Shown piece after piece: positions 8,707-18,272 of a stretch of DNA of 64,000 bases. Below the pieces are notes generated by a model. The model made no database searches and was not told the DNA's origin. It saw only the letters and a program-made list of their open reading frames with translations. Every line of letters begins with the position of its first letter. Positions within the stretch are counted from its first letter, which is position 1. Origin of the DNA: Falsibacillus albus (GTDB lineage: Bacteria > Bacillota > Bacilli > Bacillales > DSM-25281); assembly GCF_003668575.1 (NCBI RefSeq), contig NZ_RCVZ01000006.1, positions 124,001 to 188,000 on the forward strand, given 5' to 3'. The position numbers were made by a program, and so were the translations under genes.

Positions 8707-10371
8707 ATGAAAGCGGATACAAATAGATCGATAACAAATTATCAAGGTTCAGAACTGCACGCCAAGGGCTGGGTTCAAGAAGCGGCATTGAGAATGTTGA
8801 TGAATAATTTAAATAAAGATGTGGCAGAAAAGCCGGAAGAATTGGTTGTTTATGGGGGAATCGGCAAAGCCGCAAGGAACTGGGAATCTTATGATGCCAT
8901 TGTCCGGACCTTGCATGAGCTCGAAACGGATGAAACGCTGCTTGTTCAATCAGGAAAGCCGGTTGCTGTATTCAAGACCCACAGCGATGCACCGAGAGTT
9001 CTCATAGCCAACTCCAATCTGGTCCCGGCATGGGCGAATTGGGAAACGTTCCATGAACTGGATCGTAAAGGGTTGATGATGTATGGACAAATGACAGCCG
9101 GGAGCTGGATTTATATTGGAAGCCAAGGGATTGTGCAAGGAACATATGAGACATTTGCTGAATTGGGCAGACAACATTTTAACGGGTCTCTCAAGCAAAC
9201 CATTACTCTGACAGCTGGACTAGGAGGAATGGGAGGCGCTCAGCCTCTAGCTGTGACGATGAATGACGGGGTTTGCATTGCAATCGAAATAGATAAGACT
9301 CGCATTCAGCGAAGAATCGATACAAGATATTTGGATGTAAGCACTGATTCACTGGATGAAGCCATTGAAATGGCCAAAAAGGCGAAAGCTGACGGTAAGG
9401 CATTGTCGATCGGGCTGCTTGGCAACGCTGCAGAAGTCCTTCCAGAAATGATTGAAAAAGGATTCATTCCGGATGTGTTGACCGACCAAACGTCCGCGCA
9501 TGATCCATTGAATGGCTATGTTCCGGAAGGGTACAGCTTGAATCAAGCCGATGAGCTCCGTGAAAAAAATCCGAATGATTATGTCAAAAGATCAAAAGCA
9601 AGTATGGCCAATCATGTAAAGGCGATGCTTGTCATGCAGGAAAAAGGAGCCATTACATTTGATTACGGGAACAATATCCGTCAAGTTGCACTGGATGAAG
9701 GCGTGCAAAATGCATTTGAATTCCCAGGATTTGTCCCTGCTTATATTAGGCCTCAGTTTTGTGAAGGAAAAGGTCCGTTTAGATGGGTGGCATTATCCGG
9801 TGATCCGGAGGATATCAGAAAGACGGACGAGGTAATCCTTAAAGAGTTTAAGGAAAATGAGGCACTATGCAAATGGATTCGGATGGCACAGGAAAAAATC
9901 CAATTCCAGGGGCTTCCATCCCGCATATGTTGGCTCGGGTATGGTGAACGCGCAAGATTCGGTAAGATCATTAATGATATGGTTGCCAGCGGAGAGTTGT
10001 CAGCACCGATTGTCATCGGGCGCGATCATCTTGACTCTGGTTCGGTTGCATCACCTAATCGTGAGACGGAAGGAATGAAAGATGGCAGTGATGCGGTAGC
10101 GGATTGGCCGATTTTAAATGCATTGATCAACGCTGTTGGTGGTGCAAGCTGGGTGTCCGTGCACCATGGCGGCGGAGTTGGTATGGGATACTCCCTCCAT
10201 GCAGGAATGGTCATTGTTGCCGATGGGACGAAGGAAGCAGAAAAAAGACTGGAGCGGGTATTGACTACAGACCCTGGGATGGGAGTCGTTCGCCATGTCG
10301 ATGCAGGGTATGAACTTGCAGAGGAGACAGCGAGGAAAAACGGTATCAACATTCCAATGATGAAAGACTAA
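8707..10371 (+). CDS. hutU: Urocanate hydratase
   Basis: A 554-residue cytoplasmic enzyme converting urocanate to 4-imidazolone-5-propanoate, the second step of histidine degradation. Family landmarks: [19 protein letters not shown] near residue 47, [26 protein letters not shown] (NAD+ site), [14 protein letters not shown], and [14 protein letters not shown] near the end. The length is normal for HutU. The ATG at 8707 follows a near-perfect AAAGGAGGT. It is the first gene of hutU-hutI-hutG-yjiH. B. subtilis has hutP and hutH ahead of hutU; neither is in this window. Confidence 0.97.
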   Translation: MKADTNRSITNYQGSELHAKGWVQEAALRMLMNNLNKDVAEKPEELVVYGGIGKAARNWESYDAIVRTLHELETDETLLVQSGKPVAVFKTHSDAPRVLIANSNLVPAWANWETFHELDRKGLMMYGQMTAGSWIYIGSQGIVQGTYETFAELGRQHFNGSLKQTITLTAGLGGMGGAQPLAVTMNDGVCIAIEIDKTRIQRRIDTRYLDVSTDSLDEAIEMAKKAKADGKALSIGLLGNAAEVLPEMIEKGFIPDVLTDQTSAHDPLNGYVPEGYSLNQADELREKNPNDYVKRSKASMANHVKAMLVMQEKGAITFDYGNNIRQVALDEGVQNAFEFPGFVPAYIRPQFCEGKGPFRWVALSGDPEDIRKTDEVILKEFKENEALCKWIRMAQEKIQFQGLPSRICWLGYGERARFGKIINDMVASGELSAPIVIGRDHLDSGSVASPNRETEGMKDGSDAVADWPILNALINAVGGASWVSVHHGGGVGMGYSLHAGMVIVADGTKEAEKRLERVLTTDPGMGVVRHVDAGYELAEETARKNGINIPMMKD

Positions 10372-10467
10372 CAGGGAAGTGCAGCGGAAGTCAGCCATTG
10401 GCTGAAAAATTTTTTTATCTCTTTTTAATAAAATCCACTCACTACAAATTACGAAGGAGGCCGAACA

Positions 10468-11745
10468 TTGTCAAACCACACATTATTCATTAAAAATGCA
10501 AATCAAGTGATCACACTTCATGGAAATTCAACAAAACCCTTAAAGAAAAAAGAAATGAATGAACTTCACATCATCGAAGGCGGAAGTATATTGATCATCG
10601 ATGATCGCATTGCTGCGATTGGCAATGAAACTGATTTAGTAGAAAAATATAAAAATGAAATCGAAGAAGCAGAGGTCATAGATGCTGAAGGGAAAATCGT
10701 TTTGCCTGGGCTTGTAGATCCACACACGCATCTTGTCTTCGCCGGGAGCCGTGAAGAAGAGTTCAATATGAGATTGAACGGGGCCACTTATATGGAAATC
10801 ATGAACAATGGAGGAGGGATCCATGCCACGACCTCCAAAACACGGGAAGCATCACCTGATGAATTATTGAAGGAAAGCAAGAAAAGGCTGGATTCTTTCC
10901 TTATGCATGGGGTAACCACTGTTGAAGCTAAGAGCGGTTATGGGCTTGACTGGGAAACGGAAGAAAAACAGCTTCGTGTAGCAAAACAGTTGAATGAGGA
11001 ACATTTGGTCGATGTGGTTTCAACGTTTATGGGTGCTCATGCCGTTCCAGCCGCTTATAAAAACAACCCGGATGAATTCGTGGATTTGGTCATTAATGAA
11101 ATGCTGCCAAAGGTTGCTGGTGAGAAATTAGCAGAATTCAATGATGTCTTTTGCGAACGCGGCGTTTTTACTCCGGAGCAATCGAGGAGAATTTTGAAAG
11201 CAGGGAAAGAACTTGGATTGATCCCCAAGATTCATGCAGATGAAATTGAACCATATGAAGGTGCCGAGCTGGCGGCAGAAGTTGGTGCAATTTCTGCAGA
11301 TCATTTACTGCGTGCTTCTGATGAAGGGATAAAACGGATGGCAGAAAATAATGTGATTGGTGTGCTTCTTCCAGGAACAGCCTTTTTCTTGATGGCAGAA
11401 TCTGCAAAAGGAAGAAGGATGATCGATATGGGAATGTCTATCGCCCTTTCCACAGACTGTAATCCAGGGTCCTCACCGACAACTTCCCTCCCTTTGATGA
11501 TGAACCTTGCTTGCATGCACATGGGATTGACTCCTGCTGAGGCAATTGCTGCTGCTACCATTAACGCAGCTCATGCAATCAACCGCGGCCATGAAATCGG
11601 CAGCATCGAGGTGGATAAAAAGGCTGATATCACAATCATGGATGTTTCAAACTATATGAAGCTTCAATACCATTATGGTGTGAATCATACAGATACCGTT
11701 ATCAAAAATGGACACATTGTCGTTAAGGGTGGAAAGCTATGTTAA
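10468..11745 (+). CDS. hutI: Imidazolonepropionase
   Basis: A 425-residue amidohydrolase-fold enzyme that opens the imidazolone ring to give N-formimino-L-glutamate. Metal-binding residues are visible in VDPHTHLVFAGSREEEF (DPHTH), in GLIPKIHADEIEPYEGAELA and in ALSTDCNPGSS. The length is normal. It starts with TTG at 10468, 7 nt after AAGGAGG. Its 3' end overlaps hutG by 7 bp, implying translational coupling. Confidence 0.97.
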   Translation: MSNHTLFIKNANQVITLHGNSTKPLKKKEMNELHIIEGGSILIIDDRIAAIGNETDLVEKYKNEIEEAEVIDAEGKIVLPGLVDPHTHLVFAGSREEEFNMRLNGATYMEIMNNGGGIHATTSKTREASPDELLKESKKRLDSFLMHGVTTVEAKSGYGLDWETEEKQLRVAKQLNEEHLVDVVSTFMGAHAVPAAYKNNPDEFVDLVINEMLPKVAGEKLAEFNDVFCERGVFTPEQSRRILKAGKELGLIPKIHADEIEPYEGAELAAEVGAISADHLLRASDEGIKRMAENNVIGVLLPGTAFFLMAESAKGRRMIDMGMSIALSTDCNPGSSPTTSLPLMMNLACMHMGLTPAEAIAAATINAAHAINRGHEIGSIEVDKKADITIMDVSNYMKLQYHYGVNHTDTVIKNGHIVVKGGKLC

Positions 11746-12737
11746 AAACATTACAAGGGCTGCCGCTGGAGCCCCCGGCATTTGCATGGGCAAAGTCAAA
11801 AAGCACGGAGGGTAAAGTTCACGATTGGATACAATCAGTTGAAAGACTTGACGGCAAAGTGGATTCGGAATGGGATGTGGTATTCTTTGGGGTTCCATTA
11901 TCCCGTTCTTCCATCAGTGCATCGGGAGCATCTGAATTTCCGGATGCATTTCGTAAGTCGTGGAAGGGTTTTTCGACCTACAACTTGGATGAAGAGGTTG
12001 ATTTGGAGTCGTTGAATGTGTTGGATATAGGGGATGTCGCAATGCATTTTACAGATATCACGAAATGCCATTCCAACATTCTGGAAACGATGGAAGGTGT
12101 TTCGAAAAATTTCTCCCGATCGATGATTTCCGCCATAGGGGGGGACCATTCCATTACAGCGATGCTTGTGAAAGGGATAAGAGAAGCCTTCCCTGAGGAG
12201 TCGATCGGGATCCTGCAGCTCGATACGCATTTTGATTTACGTGACTTGAAAAGCCATGGACCGACAAATGGGACGCCCATACGAAACTTGATTGAAAGTA
12301 ATTCTGTAAGGGGAGAAAATGTCCATAATATTGGGCTTCATGGATTCTTCAATACGAAGTCGTTGGTTGATTATGCAAAAAAAGAAGGTCTGAATTTCAC
12401 GACGATGAGAAATGCAAGGAGACAAGGGATTGTGAACACAGTCCAAAATGCGCTCGAAAGCTTGGCGGAAAACGTCGATCGCATCCATTTGACGGTGGAT
12501 ATGGATGTTCTCGATATAGCAGGGGCCCCTGGAGTGCCAGCTTCCACACCAGGTGGGATGTTGACCGACGAACTTTTTCAGGCAGTCTTCCATGCTGGGA
12601 TCCATCCGAAAGTGAAGTCGATGGACATCGTGTGTTTGGACCCGACAAAAGACCATCAGGCACAGCCAACCGTCAAAGCGGGAACGCATGTCTTTTTGTC
12701 ATTTTTATCTGGGTATTGTAAGAGGGGAGAAAAATAA
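11739..12737 (+). CDS. hutG: Formimidoylglutamase
   Basis: A 332-residue ureohydrolase (arginase fold) releasing formamide from N-formimino-L-glutamate to leave glutamate, the last step of the pathway. Manganese ligands are seen in AIGGDHSIT, LQLDTHFDLR and HLTVDMDVLDIAGAPGV. It overlaps hutI and belongs to the same operon. With hutU and hutI it completes urocanate to glutamate; histidase must be encoded elsewhere if histidine is the substrate. Confidence 0.95.
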   Translation: MLKTLQGLPLEPPAFAWAKSKSTEGKVHDWIQSVERLDGKVDSEWDVVFFGVPLSRSSISASGASEFPDAFRKSWKGFSTYNLDEEVDLESLNVLDIGDVAMHFTDITKCHSNILETMEGVSKNFSRSMISAIGGDHSITAMLVKGIREAFPEESIGILQLDTHFDLRDLKSHGPTNGTPIRNLIESNSVRGENVHNIGLHGFFNTKSLVDYAKKEGLNFTTMRNARRQGIVNTVQNALESLAENVDRIHLTVDMDVLDIAGAPGVPASTPGGMLTDELFQAVFHAGIHPKVKSMDIVCLDPTKDHQAQPTVKAGTHVFLSFLSGYCKRGEK

Positions 12738-12758
12738 ACTGAAGGGGTCGGGAGAAAT

Positions 12759-14099
12759 ATGGAGAATGCGGTTTTGAAACAAAAGCAAGATCCAAAGATT
12801 TCTACACCTAGATCATCTGCCAAGAATACTGCTAAATTTTTGATTTACAGCGGAATAGGAATATTCATGTTTTTTATTCCAATCACAATCAATGGAGCCT
12901 CCTCCATCTTGCTGGATCATATCGTGTCAGCAATAAGGAATGAAGTTCCAGCTGTCGTGTCCTACTATGCGCTGCTAGTCATATTAGCCGGTGCCATCTA
13001 TCCTTTTGCCGCAAAAACATGGAAGAAAAACAAAGTTAATGTGGTATTTTCCATATTAAAAATTTTGGGGTTCGTGACTGGGAGTATGATCGTCTTCAAT
13101 ATCGGGCCCAAATGGCTGTTTGATCCGGATATGGGACCGTTTTTATTTGACAAACTGGTCATTGCAGTCGGGTTGCTCGTCCCGATAGGGTCGATTTTTT
13201 TAGCGTTGCTGGTCGGATATGGTCTACTCGAGTTTATTGGAATATTAATGCAGCCGGTCATGAAGCCGGTTTGGAAAACACCCGGACGCTCCGCCATTGA
13301 TGCCGTTGCATCATTTGTAGGTAGTTATTCTATAGGACTCCTTATTACAAATCGTGTATTCAAGGAAGGAAAATACTCCATTAAGGAAGCAGCCATCATC
13401 GCAACCGGATTTTCTACCGTTTCTGCGACATTTATGATCGTCGTTGCCAAGACGCTCGGTCTCATGGATATATGGAATACGTATTTTTGGACTACATTGA
13501 TCGTTACATTCCTTGTCACAGCATTGACGGTACGGATTTGGCCATTAAAATCCATGAGCGAGGAATTCTTCGATGGAAAAGGGTCTCCTGAAGAACCGGT
13601 GAGCGGCAGCCGCTTCCGCACTGCTTGGAAAGCGGCGATGGAAACAGCAGAGAATTCACCTAATCTCTTCCTAAATATATGGATCAATTTAAAAGATGGT
13701 TTCATCATGACCATGTCAATCCTTCCATCCATCATGTCGGTAGGTTTGCTTGGGTTGGTATTGGCAGAATATACACCTGTATTTGATGTCATCGGCTATA
13801 TCTTTTATCCATTCACGGCATTGATGAAGGTGCCGGAACCGATGTTGGCTGCAAAAGCGAGCGCTGTTTCGATTGCAGAGATGTTCCTGCCGGCTCTTTT
13901 AGTCACAAAAGCCGCCTTGGCAACGAAGTTTGTGATTGCAGTCGTTTCTGTTTCAGCGATTATTTTCTTTTCCGCCCTGGTTCCGTGCATTCTTTCAACG
14001 GATATCCCGATAACATTGCCAAAATTAATAGTGATTTGGGTGGAGCGGACAATTTTAACCATTCTGATCGTGACGCCAATCGCCTATATATTACTTTAG
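12759..14099 (+). CDS. YjiH-family membrane protein (nucleoside-recognition/Gate domain), putative hut transporter
   Basis: A 446-residue polytopic membrane protein. It opens FLIYSGIGIFMFFIPITING and has two Gate-type domains rich in Ser/Gly between helices (VGSYSIGLLITNRVFKEGKYS, split here VGSYSIGLL and NRVFKEGKYS; later AKASAVSIAEMFLPALL). This matches YjiH and the wider Gate/nucleoside-recognition superfamily. It follows hutG by 21 bp with a weak GGGAG site, and a terminator comes after it, so it is the last gene of the hut operon. The usual Bacillus histidine permease HutM is not visible, so this protein may import histidine, urocanate or a product. That role is inferred from position only. 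Confidence 0.8.
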   Translation: MENAVLKQKQDPKISTPRSSAKNTAKFLIYSGIGIFMFFIPITINGASSILLDHIVSAIRNEVPAVVSYYALLVILAGAIYPFAAKTWKKNKVNVVFSILKILGFVTGSMIVFNIGPKWLFDPDMGPFLFDKLVIAVGLLVPIGSIFLALLVGYGLLEFIGILMQPVMKPVWKTPGRSAIDAVASFVGSYSIGLLITNRVFKEGKYSIKEAAIIATGFSTVSATFMIVVAKTLGLMDIWNTYFWTTLIVTFLVTALTVRIWPLKSMSEEFFDGKGSPEEPVSGSRFRTAWKAAMETAENSPNLFLNIWINLKDGFIMTMSILPSIMSVGLLGLVLAEYTPVFDVIGYIFYPFTALMKVPEPMLAAKASAVSIAEMFLPALLVTKAALATKFVIAVVSVSAIIFFSALVPCILSTDIPITLPKLIVIWVERTILTILIVTPIAYILL

Positions 14100-14107
14100 G
14101 AGTCAAT

Positions 14108-14160
14108 ACAAAAAAACTGTCATTTCCGTGCAGAAGAGCATGGGATGACAGTTTTTTGTT
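14108..14160 (+). terminator. Rho-independent terminator of the hut operon
   Basis: AAAAAACTGTCAT (from 14109) pairs with ATGACAGTTTTTT (ending about 14158) and runs into a T-tract, just after the YjiH-family gene. Confidence 0.9.
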
Positions 14161-14299
14161 TGTGCTATTTTCTAAAGGCCGTTAACTCAGTCATCGTGCG
14201 TTGGTTGGACCTTAATAGGTCTTATATTTATTGCCGCACCTCATAAAACAGAAAGGTTTGTGGAAGACTTTCACTAACTACACACTTTGAGGTAATAGA

Positions 14300-15673
14300 A
14301 TGAGAAAACATTCGGAGAAAGACACCGGAAAAAAGGTAGAAATGGTGAAAGAGCTGCTTGGAAACCCTTCTGATTTAGTCATTTTACATAAAGAAATCAG
14401 TGTCAATGATGAAAAAATGCATTTTGATATGCTTCGCATTGATGGTATATCCGATTCGAAGATCAGCATCGAATTTATGAATCAACTTGACCTGAGTGGG
14501 ATTGCTTCTCTCCATGATATTCAACAAGAGTTAAAAGAAATCGGCATTAAAGTAACGACTATAAAATTAGGTAGTGATCTCTCTCCTGCAATTTCCGCCG
14601 TGTTGGATGGCAATACGGTTGTATTTTTTTGTGAAAGCAGTGAGGTCTTCATTCTCGATTCTTCAAAATACGAAAAGAGGGATATCACGGAGCCGACATC
14701 CCAGACAGTCATTCGTGGCCCTAAGGAAGCATTTATCGAATCCCTAAGGAGTAATACATCCCTTGTCCGAAAAAGAGTGAGAAGTGAACAATTGAGGATT
14801 GAAAGCTTTAAAGTTGGGAATACCTCCAAAACAAATGTTGAATTGATGTATTTAGCCGATCAAGTCGATGTGGAATGCTTGGATAAACTGAGGATGCGAA
14901 TCGAAAAAGGCATGGCGGACATCATTCTGGAAACAGGATATATTGAAAAGATGGTTCAAGATCAACAACAAACCATTTTTCCGACGGTCATGAACACGGA
15001 GAGACCGGATGAAGTAGTAAGTAATATCCTGATGGGCAAAATTGCAATATTCGTTGATAATACCCCATTCGTGTTGCTTTGCCCCATCACTTTTTTCCAA
15101 TTCTTCCAGTCGCCGGAGGACTACTACCATAATTTCAATATGGGCATATTGATTCAAAGTCTCCGTTTTATCAGTTTTTCTTTGTCATTGGTGGCGCCTG
15201 CTTTATATGTCGGATTGATCACCCATCATCATGCAATGATTCCTACACCTCTTTTAATCAGCCTGTATGCACAGCGGGAAGGGATTCCCTTTCCAGTCAT
15301 CATTGAAGCATTGCTGATGGAATTCATATTTGAAATATTAAGGGAAGCGGGGGTTCGCATGCCCCGTGCAATCGGTCAGGCAGTTTCCATCGTTGGTGCA
15401 CTTGTTATCGGGCAAACTGCTGTGCAGGCAGGTTTGGTTTCCACTGCGGTTGTCATTGTAGTTTCGATGACAGCAATCTCAAGCTTTACAATGCCCAATT
15501 ATAACTTGGCCATCACCGCCAGGATTCTTCGGTTTGTCTTTATGGGATTATCGTACTTCATAGGATTTTATGGGCTGCTGCTAGGATTGATCATTCTATT
15601 CGGTCATCTCATAATGATCACTTCCATCGGACGTCCGTACTTAAGAAGCTTAAGCAATAAACTTTCGACATAG
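14300..15673 (+). CDS. gerKA: Spore germination receptor A subunit (GerA/GerKA family)
   Basis: A 457-residue GerA-family protein of the spore inner membrane. It has a hydrophilic N-terminal half (about 1-230, including the typical TEPTSQTVIRGPKEAFIESL, seen in EPTSQTVIRGPKEAF) followed by five or so membrane segments; LREAGVRMPRAIGQAVSIVG is a family hallmark. A, B and C subunits form the nutrient germinant receptor. The ATG at 14300 follows GAGGTAAT. The order here is A-C-B. The ligand cannot be told from sequence, and the gerK symbol is used by family resemblance only. Confidence 0.9.
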   Translation: MRKHSEKDTGKKVEMVKELLGNPSDLVILHKEISVNDEKMHFDMLRIDGISDSKISIEFMNQLDLSGIASLHDIQQELKEIGIKVTTIKLGSDLSPAISAVLDGNTVVFFCESSEVFILDSSKYEKRDITEPTSQTVIRGPKEAFIESLRSNTSLVRKRVRSEQLRIESFKVGNTSKTNVELMYLADQVDVECLDKLRMRIEKGMADIILETGYIEKMVQDQQQTIFPTVMNTERPDEVVSNILMGKIAIFVDNTPFVLLCPITFFQFFQSPEDYYHNFNMGILIQSLRFISFSLSLVAPALYVGLITHHHAMIPTPLLISLYAQREGIPFPVIIEALLMEFIFEILREAGVRMPRAIGQAVSIVGALVIGQTAVQAGLVSTAVVIVVSMTAISSFTMPNYNLAITARILRFVFMGLSYFIGFYGLLLGLIILFGHLIMITSIGRPYLRSLSNKLST

Positions 15674-15681
15674 GTGATGAC

Positions 15682-16887
15682 ATGATGAAAAAATTCCTGA
15701 TTTCTTTCCTTATATGCTCCATAATTCTATCAGGTTGCGGGAGCCAACATGAAATAAATGAAATGTCCATCATTATTGGGGTGGGCATTGACATGGTAGA
15801 TGACTCCACTTACCAATTAACCTTGCAGATCGTTAACCCCAGTGCAATTGTGGCTGGAGGGAATACCACATCCGGTCCTAAAGCCGTGCCGATAATAAAC
15901 GTTGTGGGCAAAGGGCAAACTGTTGTAGATGCCTTGCAAAGTGCAACTACCAAGGTTTCCAGACCAAACTTTTATGCCCATTTATCCTTGATTGTCATTG
16001 GACAAGCATTGGCTGAAAAAGGGATTTTGGAAGTGCTTGATACGTTCGAGCGAGATTCACAAGTACGGCAGAACACACCTGTTCTCATTGCAAGGAACGA
16101 GATGGCATTTGATGTCCTTAATACTTTGACGGCACTTACAAATATCCCTGTAGTCTCCCTGATTGGAAAGATAAGAAACGTGCAAAATTTATTCGGGGAG
16201 ACTGTGGATATTAAATTATACGAACTCATCAGTTCTTTTGAGGATGAAAAGACTGTCCCTATCTTAAGCGGTGCCACCGCTCCAAAAGATGATCCTTTTG
16301 CTGGCTCTCAGAGTAATATCGAACAATCATCTCCACTGACAAGCAAAGTGAATGGGATAGCAGTCTTTCATAAAAATGGAAAGTTGAACTACTGGATCGA
16401 TGATGAACTTGCCAGAACGACCCTCCTGCTTAGAAATGATTTAAAGGAAACCATTTATTCTGAAAAATGTGGAAAAAATAAACATATCAGTCTAAATGTT
16501 TCATATTCGAAATCTGATAGCTCCGTGAAATTCTTTGGAAAGAAACCATTGTTATCGGTCAACGCGTATCTAGAAGGTAATATTGACAGCAACGGCTGTT
16601 CTGACATTACGTTGAGCAAGGATGAAGACTATAAGAAAATCGAACAAAAAGTAAGCAAAGATATAAAAAATAATATTAAACAATTGTTGAATGTTACGGA
16701 AAAACATCAATCAGATTTTTTAGGTTTCGGTCAATCCATTCGTATACACAATCCAAAAGAATGGAAGAAAATAAAGAGCAGTTGGCCTGAAACGTATAGC
16801 AAAGCTGATATGAAGGTGAAGGTTGAGTTTCATATCAATAACTCAGGTTCTACGAGAAACCATATGAAAGTGGATGAGCAGGATTGA
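15682..16887 (+). CDS. gerKC: Spore germination receptor C subunit, Ger(x)C lipoprotein
   Basis: A 401-residue lipoprotein with signal peptide MMKKFLISFLICSIILSGCG (lipobox ILSGC). SQHEINEMSIIIGVGIDMVDD is the usual N-terminal segment of mature GerC proteins (seen in EINEMSIIIGVGID). It anchors to the outer face of the inner spore membrane as part of the germinant receptor. The ATG at 15682 follows AGGTGAT, 8 bp after the A-subunit stop. Its stop codon overlaps the start of the B-subunit gene. Confidence 0.92.
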   Translation: MMKKFLISFLICSIILSGCGSQHEINEMSIIIGVGIDMVDDSTYQLTLQIVNPSAIVAGGNTTSGPKAVPIINVVGKGQTVVDALQSATTKVSRPNFYAHLSLIVIGQALAEKGILEVLDTFERDSQVRQNTPVLIARNEMAFDVLNTLTALTNIPVVSLIGKIRNVQNLFGETVDIKLYELISSFEDEKTVPILSGATAPKDDPFAGSQSNIEQSSPLTSKVNGIAVFHKNGKLNYWIDDELARTTLLLRNDLKETIYSEKCGKNKHISLNVSYSKSDSSVKFFGKKPLLSVNAYLEGNIDSNGCSDITLSKDEDYKKIEQKVSKDIKNNIKQLLNVTEKHQSDFLGFGQSIRIHNPKEWKKIKSSWPETYSKADMKVKVEFHINNSGSTRNHMKVDEQD

Positions 16888-17987
16888 ACAACATAAGACA
16901 AAATGACTTTTTATCATTAGTGGTACTTTTCATCGTTGGAAGTGCAGTCATGCTGGATGTGGGAAGGGATGCCATGAAAGACAGCTGGTTCGCCATTTTT
17001 ATGGCCTATTTATTCTTCATCCCAATGAATTGTATGTATTATTTATTGTACAAAACGAATGAAAGCTTAAACTTCCTAAAGCTACTTCAGTATGCATTCG
17101 GCAAATGGGTTGGAAGTGCGGTCAACTTCATATATATTGTCTATTTTCTATATATAACCTCAAGAGTGTTAAGGGATTTCAGTGAAATCCTTCAAATCGC
17201 TGCATTCCAAAAAGTCTCCCTTGCAGTACTGGCCATGCTGATGATGCTCGCCATCATGTATTTTGCAGAAAAACCGATCGGTGTATTTTTCATCCTGACA
17301 AAATATTTGTTCATCATCATTTTTGCCACATTCATCGTCGCAGTTATGTTTGAGGTTGTTTCAGGCATTATCCATATTGATAATGTAAGACCATTTCTTG
17401 AAAACGGGTGGGGGCCAGTACTAACAACGATTTTCCCTAAAGTACTTACTTTTCCCTTTGGTGAACTTATTGTATTGATGGTGTTTTTCGTAAAAGTGAA
17501 AAAAGAAAAGAAATTTGGATTCAAGTTTGTCGGAGCAGTCGGGGTAGGGACATGGATATTGGTAACCACTTCTTTTTTGCATGTTGCCATATTAGGTGCA
17601 GTCACGGTCAATCGTACTCATTTTCCAATTCTCTCCAGCGTTTCCGTCATTAACATATCCGACTTCATCCAAAGGGTGGATTCTTTGATTGTCATTTTGA
17701 CAATCATATTAGGTTTTGTAAAAACCAGTGTATTTTTTATTGCCTCCATCGAATCAAGCAAGGAGTTATTAAATACAGATAAGAATATGATTATCGTTCC
17801 ACTTGGCATATTGGTTGTTTATTGTTCTTTGGCCATTTCGCCTAATTTTCCTCAGCACATCAAGGAAGGTATAGATATCGTCACTTATTATTTGCATGTT
17901 CCGCTGCAAATCATTTTCCCAATCATTTTATCAGGAGTGGTTTTCGTAAAGAAAAAAATAAAAAAGGAGCCTATTTCCCTTTCTTGA
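16884..17987 (+). CDS. gerKB: Spore germination receptor B subunit (GerB permease family)
   Basis: A 367-residue polytopic membrane protein of the APC-related GerB family. It has about ten hydrophobic helices and opens NDFLSLVVLFIVGSAVMLDVG; the interior LRDFSEILQIAAF stretch is characteristic. This subunit is thought to bind the germinant. The TTG start at 16884 overlaps the gerC stop codon, a tightly coupled arrangement. Its 3' end overlaps a converging small gene by 17 bp. Confidence 0.9.
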   Translation: MNNIRQNDFLSLVVLFIVGSAVMLDVGRDAMKDSWFAIFMAYLFFIPMNCMYYLLYKTNESLNFLKLLQYAFGKWVGSAVNFIYIVYFLYITSRVLRDFSEILQIAAFQKVSLAVLAMLMMLAIMYFAEKPIGVFFILTKYLFIIIFATFIVAVMFEVVSGIIHIDNVRPFLENGWGPVLTTIFPKVLTFPFGELIVLMVFFVKVKKEKKFGFKFVGAVGVGTWILVTTSFLHVAILGAVTVNRTHFPILSSVSVINISDFIQRVDSLIVILTIILGFVKTSVFFIASIESSKELLNTDKNMIIVPLGILVVYCSLAISPNFPQHIKEGIDIVTYYLHVPLQIIFPIILSGVVFVKKKIKKEPISLS

Positions 17988-18180
17988 TCACCAAATAGGA
18001 GAAAAGAAGGCCGAAAGCTATCATCAATGAAAAAATATCATCTTTAGGCAATGTATAAAACATATTAAAAAAATTATATTTTATTTCCCTCCAGGTGTAT
18101 CGCTGGATGAGATCCATCGATAAGACCACCAATAAAGTAGCAGCATATACAGAGGCAAGGAAAAAAAGTTGTTTCTTCAT
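17971..18180 (-). CDS. Small two-helix membrane protein, candidate germinant-receptor D subunit
   Basis: A 69-residue protein with two hydrophobic helices (QLFFLASVYAATLLVVLSMD and IFSLMIAFGLLFSYLVI) joined by a polar loop. It is convergent with, and overlaps, the 3' end of gerB. Short 'D' genes coding for about 70-80 residue, two-helix proteins are known beside GerA-type operons in Bacillus, in either orientation, and modulate receptor function. The size, topology and place fit, but no sequence match could be tested. I prefer the ATG at 18180, 5-9 nt after AGGGTGAT; the GTG at 18189 overlaps that site. Confidence 0.6.
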   Translation of the reverse strand: MKKQLFFLASVYAATLLVVLSMDLIQRYTWREIKYNFFNMFYTLPKDDIFSLMIAFGLLFSYLVIKKGK

Positions 18181-18272
18181 CTCAATCACCCTTTTACATT
18201 ATCTCCAGAAAGGAGGAGAATTAATAAAATAAGCGAAATTAGTATGCAAGAAAAGGTAGAGGGTGGTTGCTG

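Noticed and set aside
12237-12689. 150-codon antisense ORF opposite hutG
   Set aside because: It fully overlaps a conserved enzyme gene, has no ribosome binding site and no recognisable protein features.
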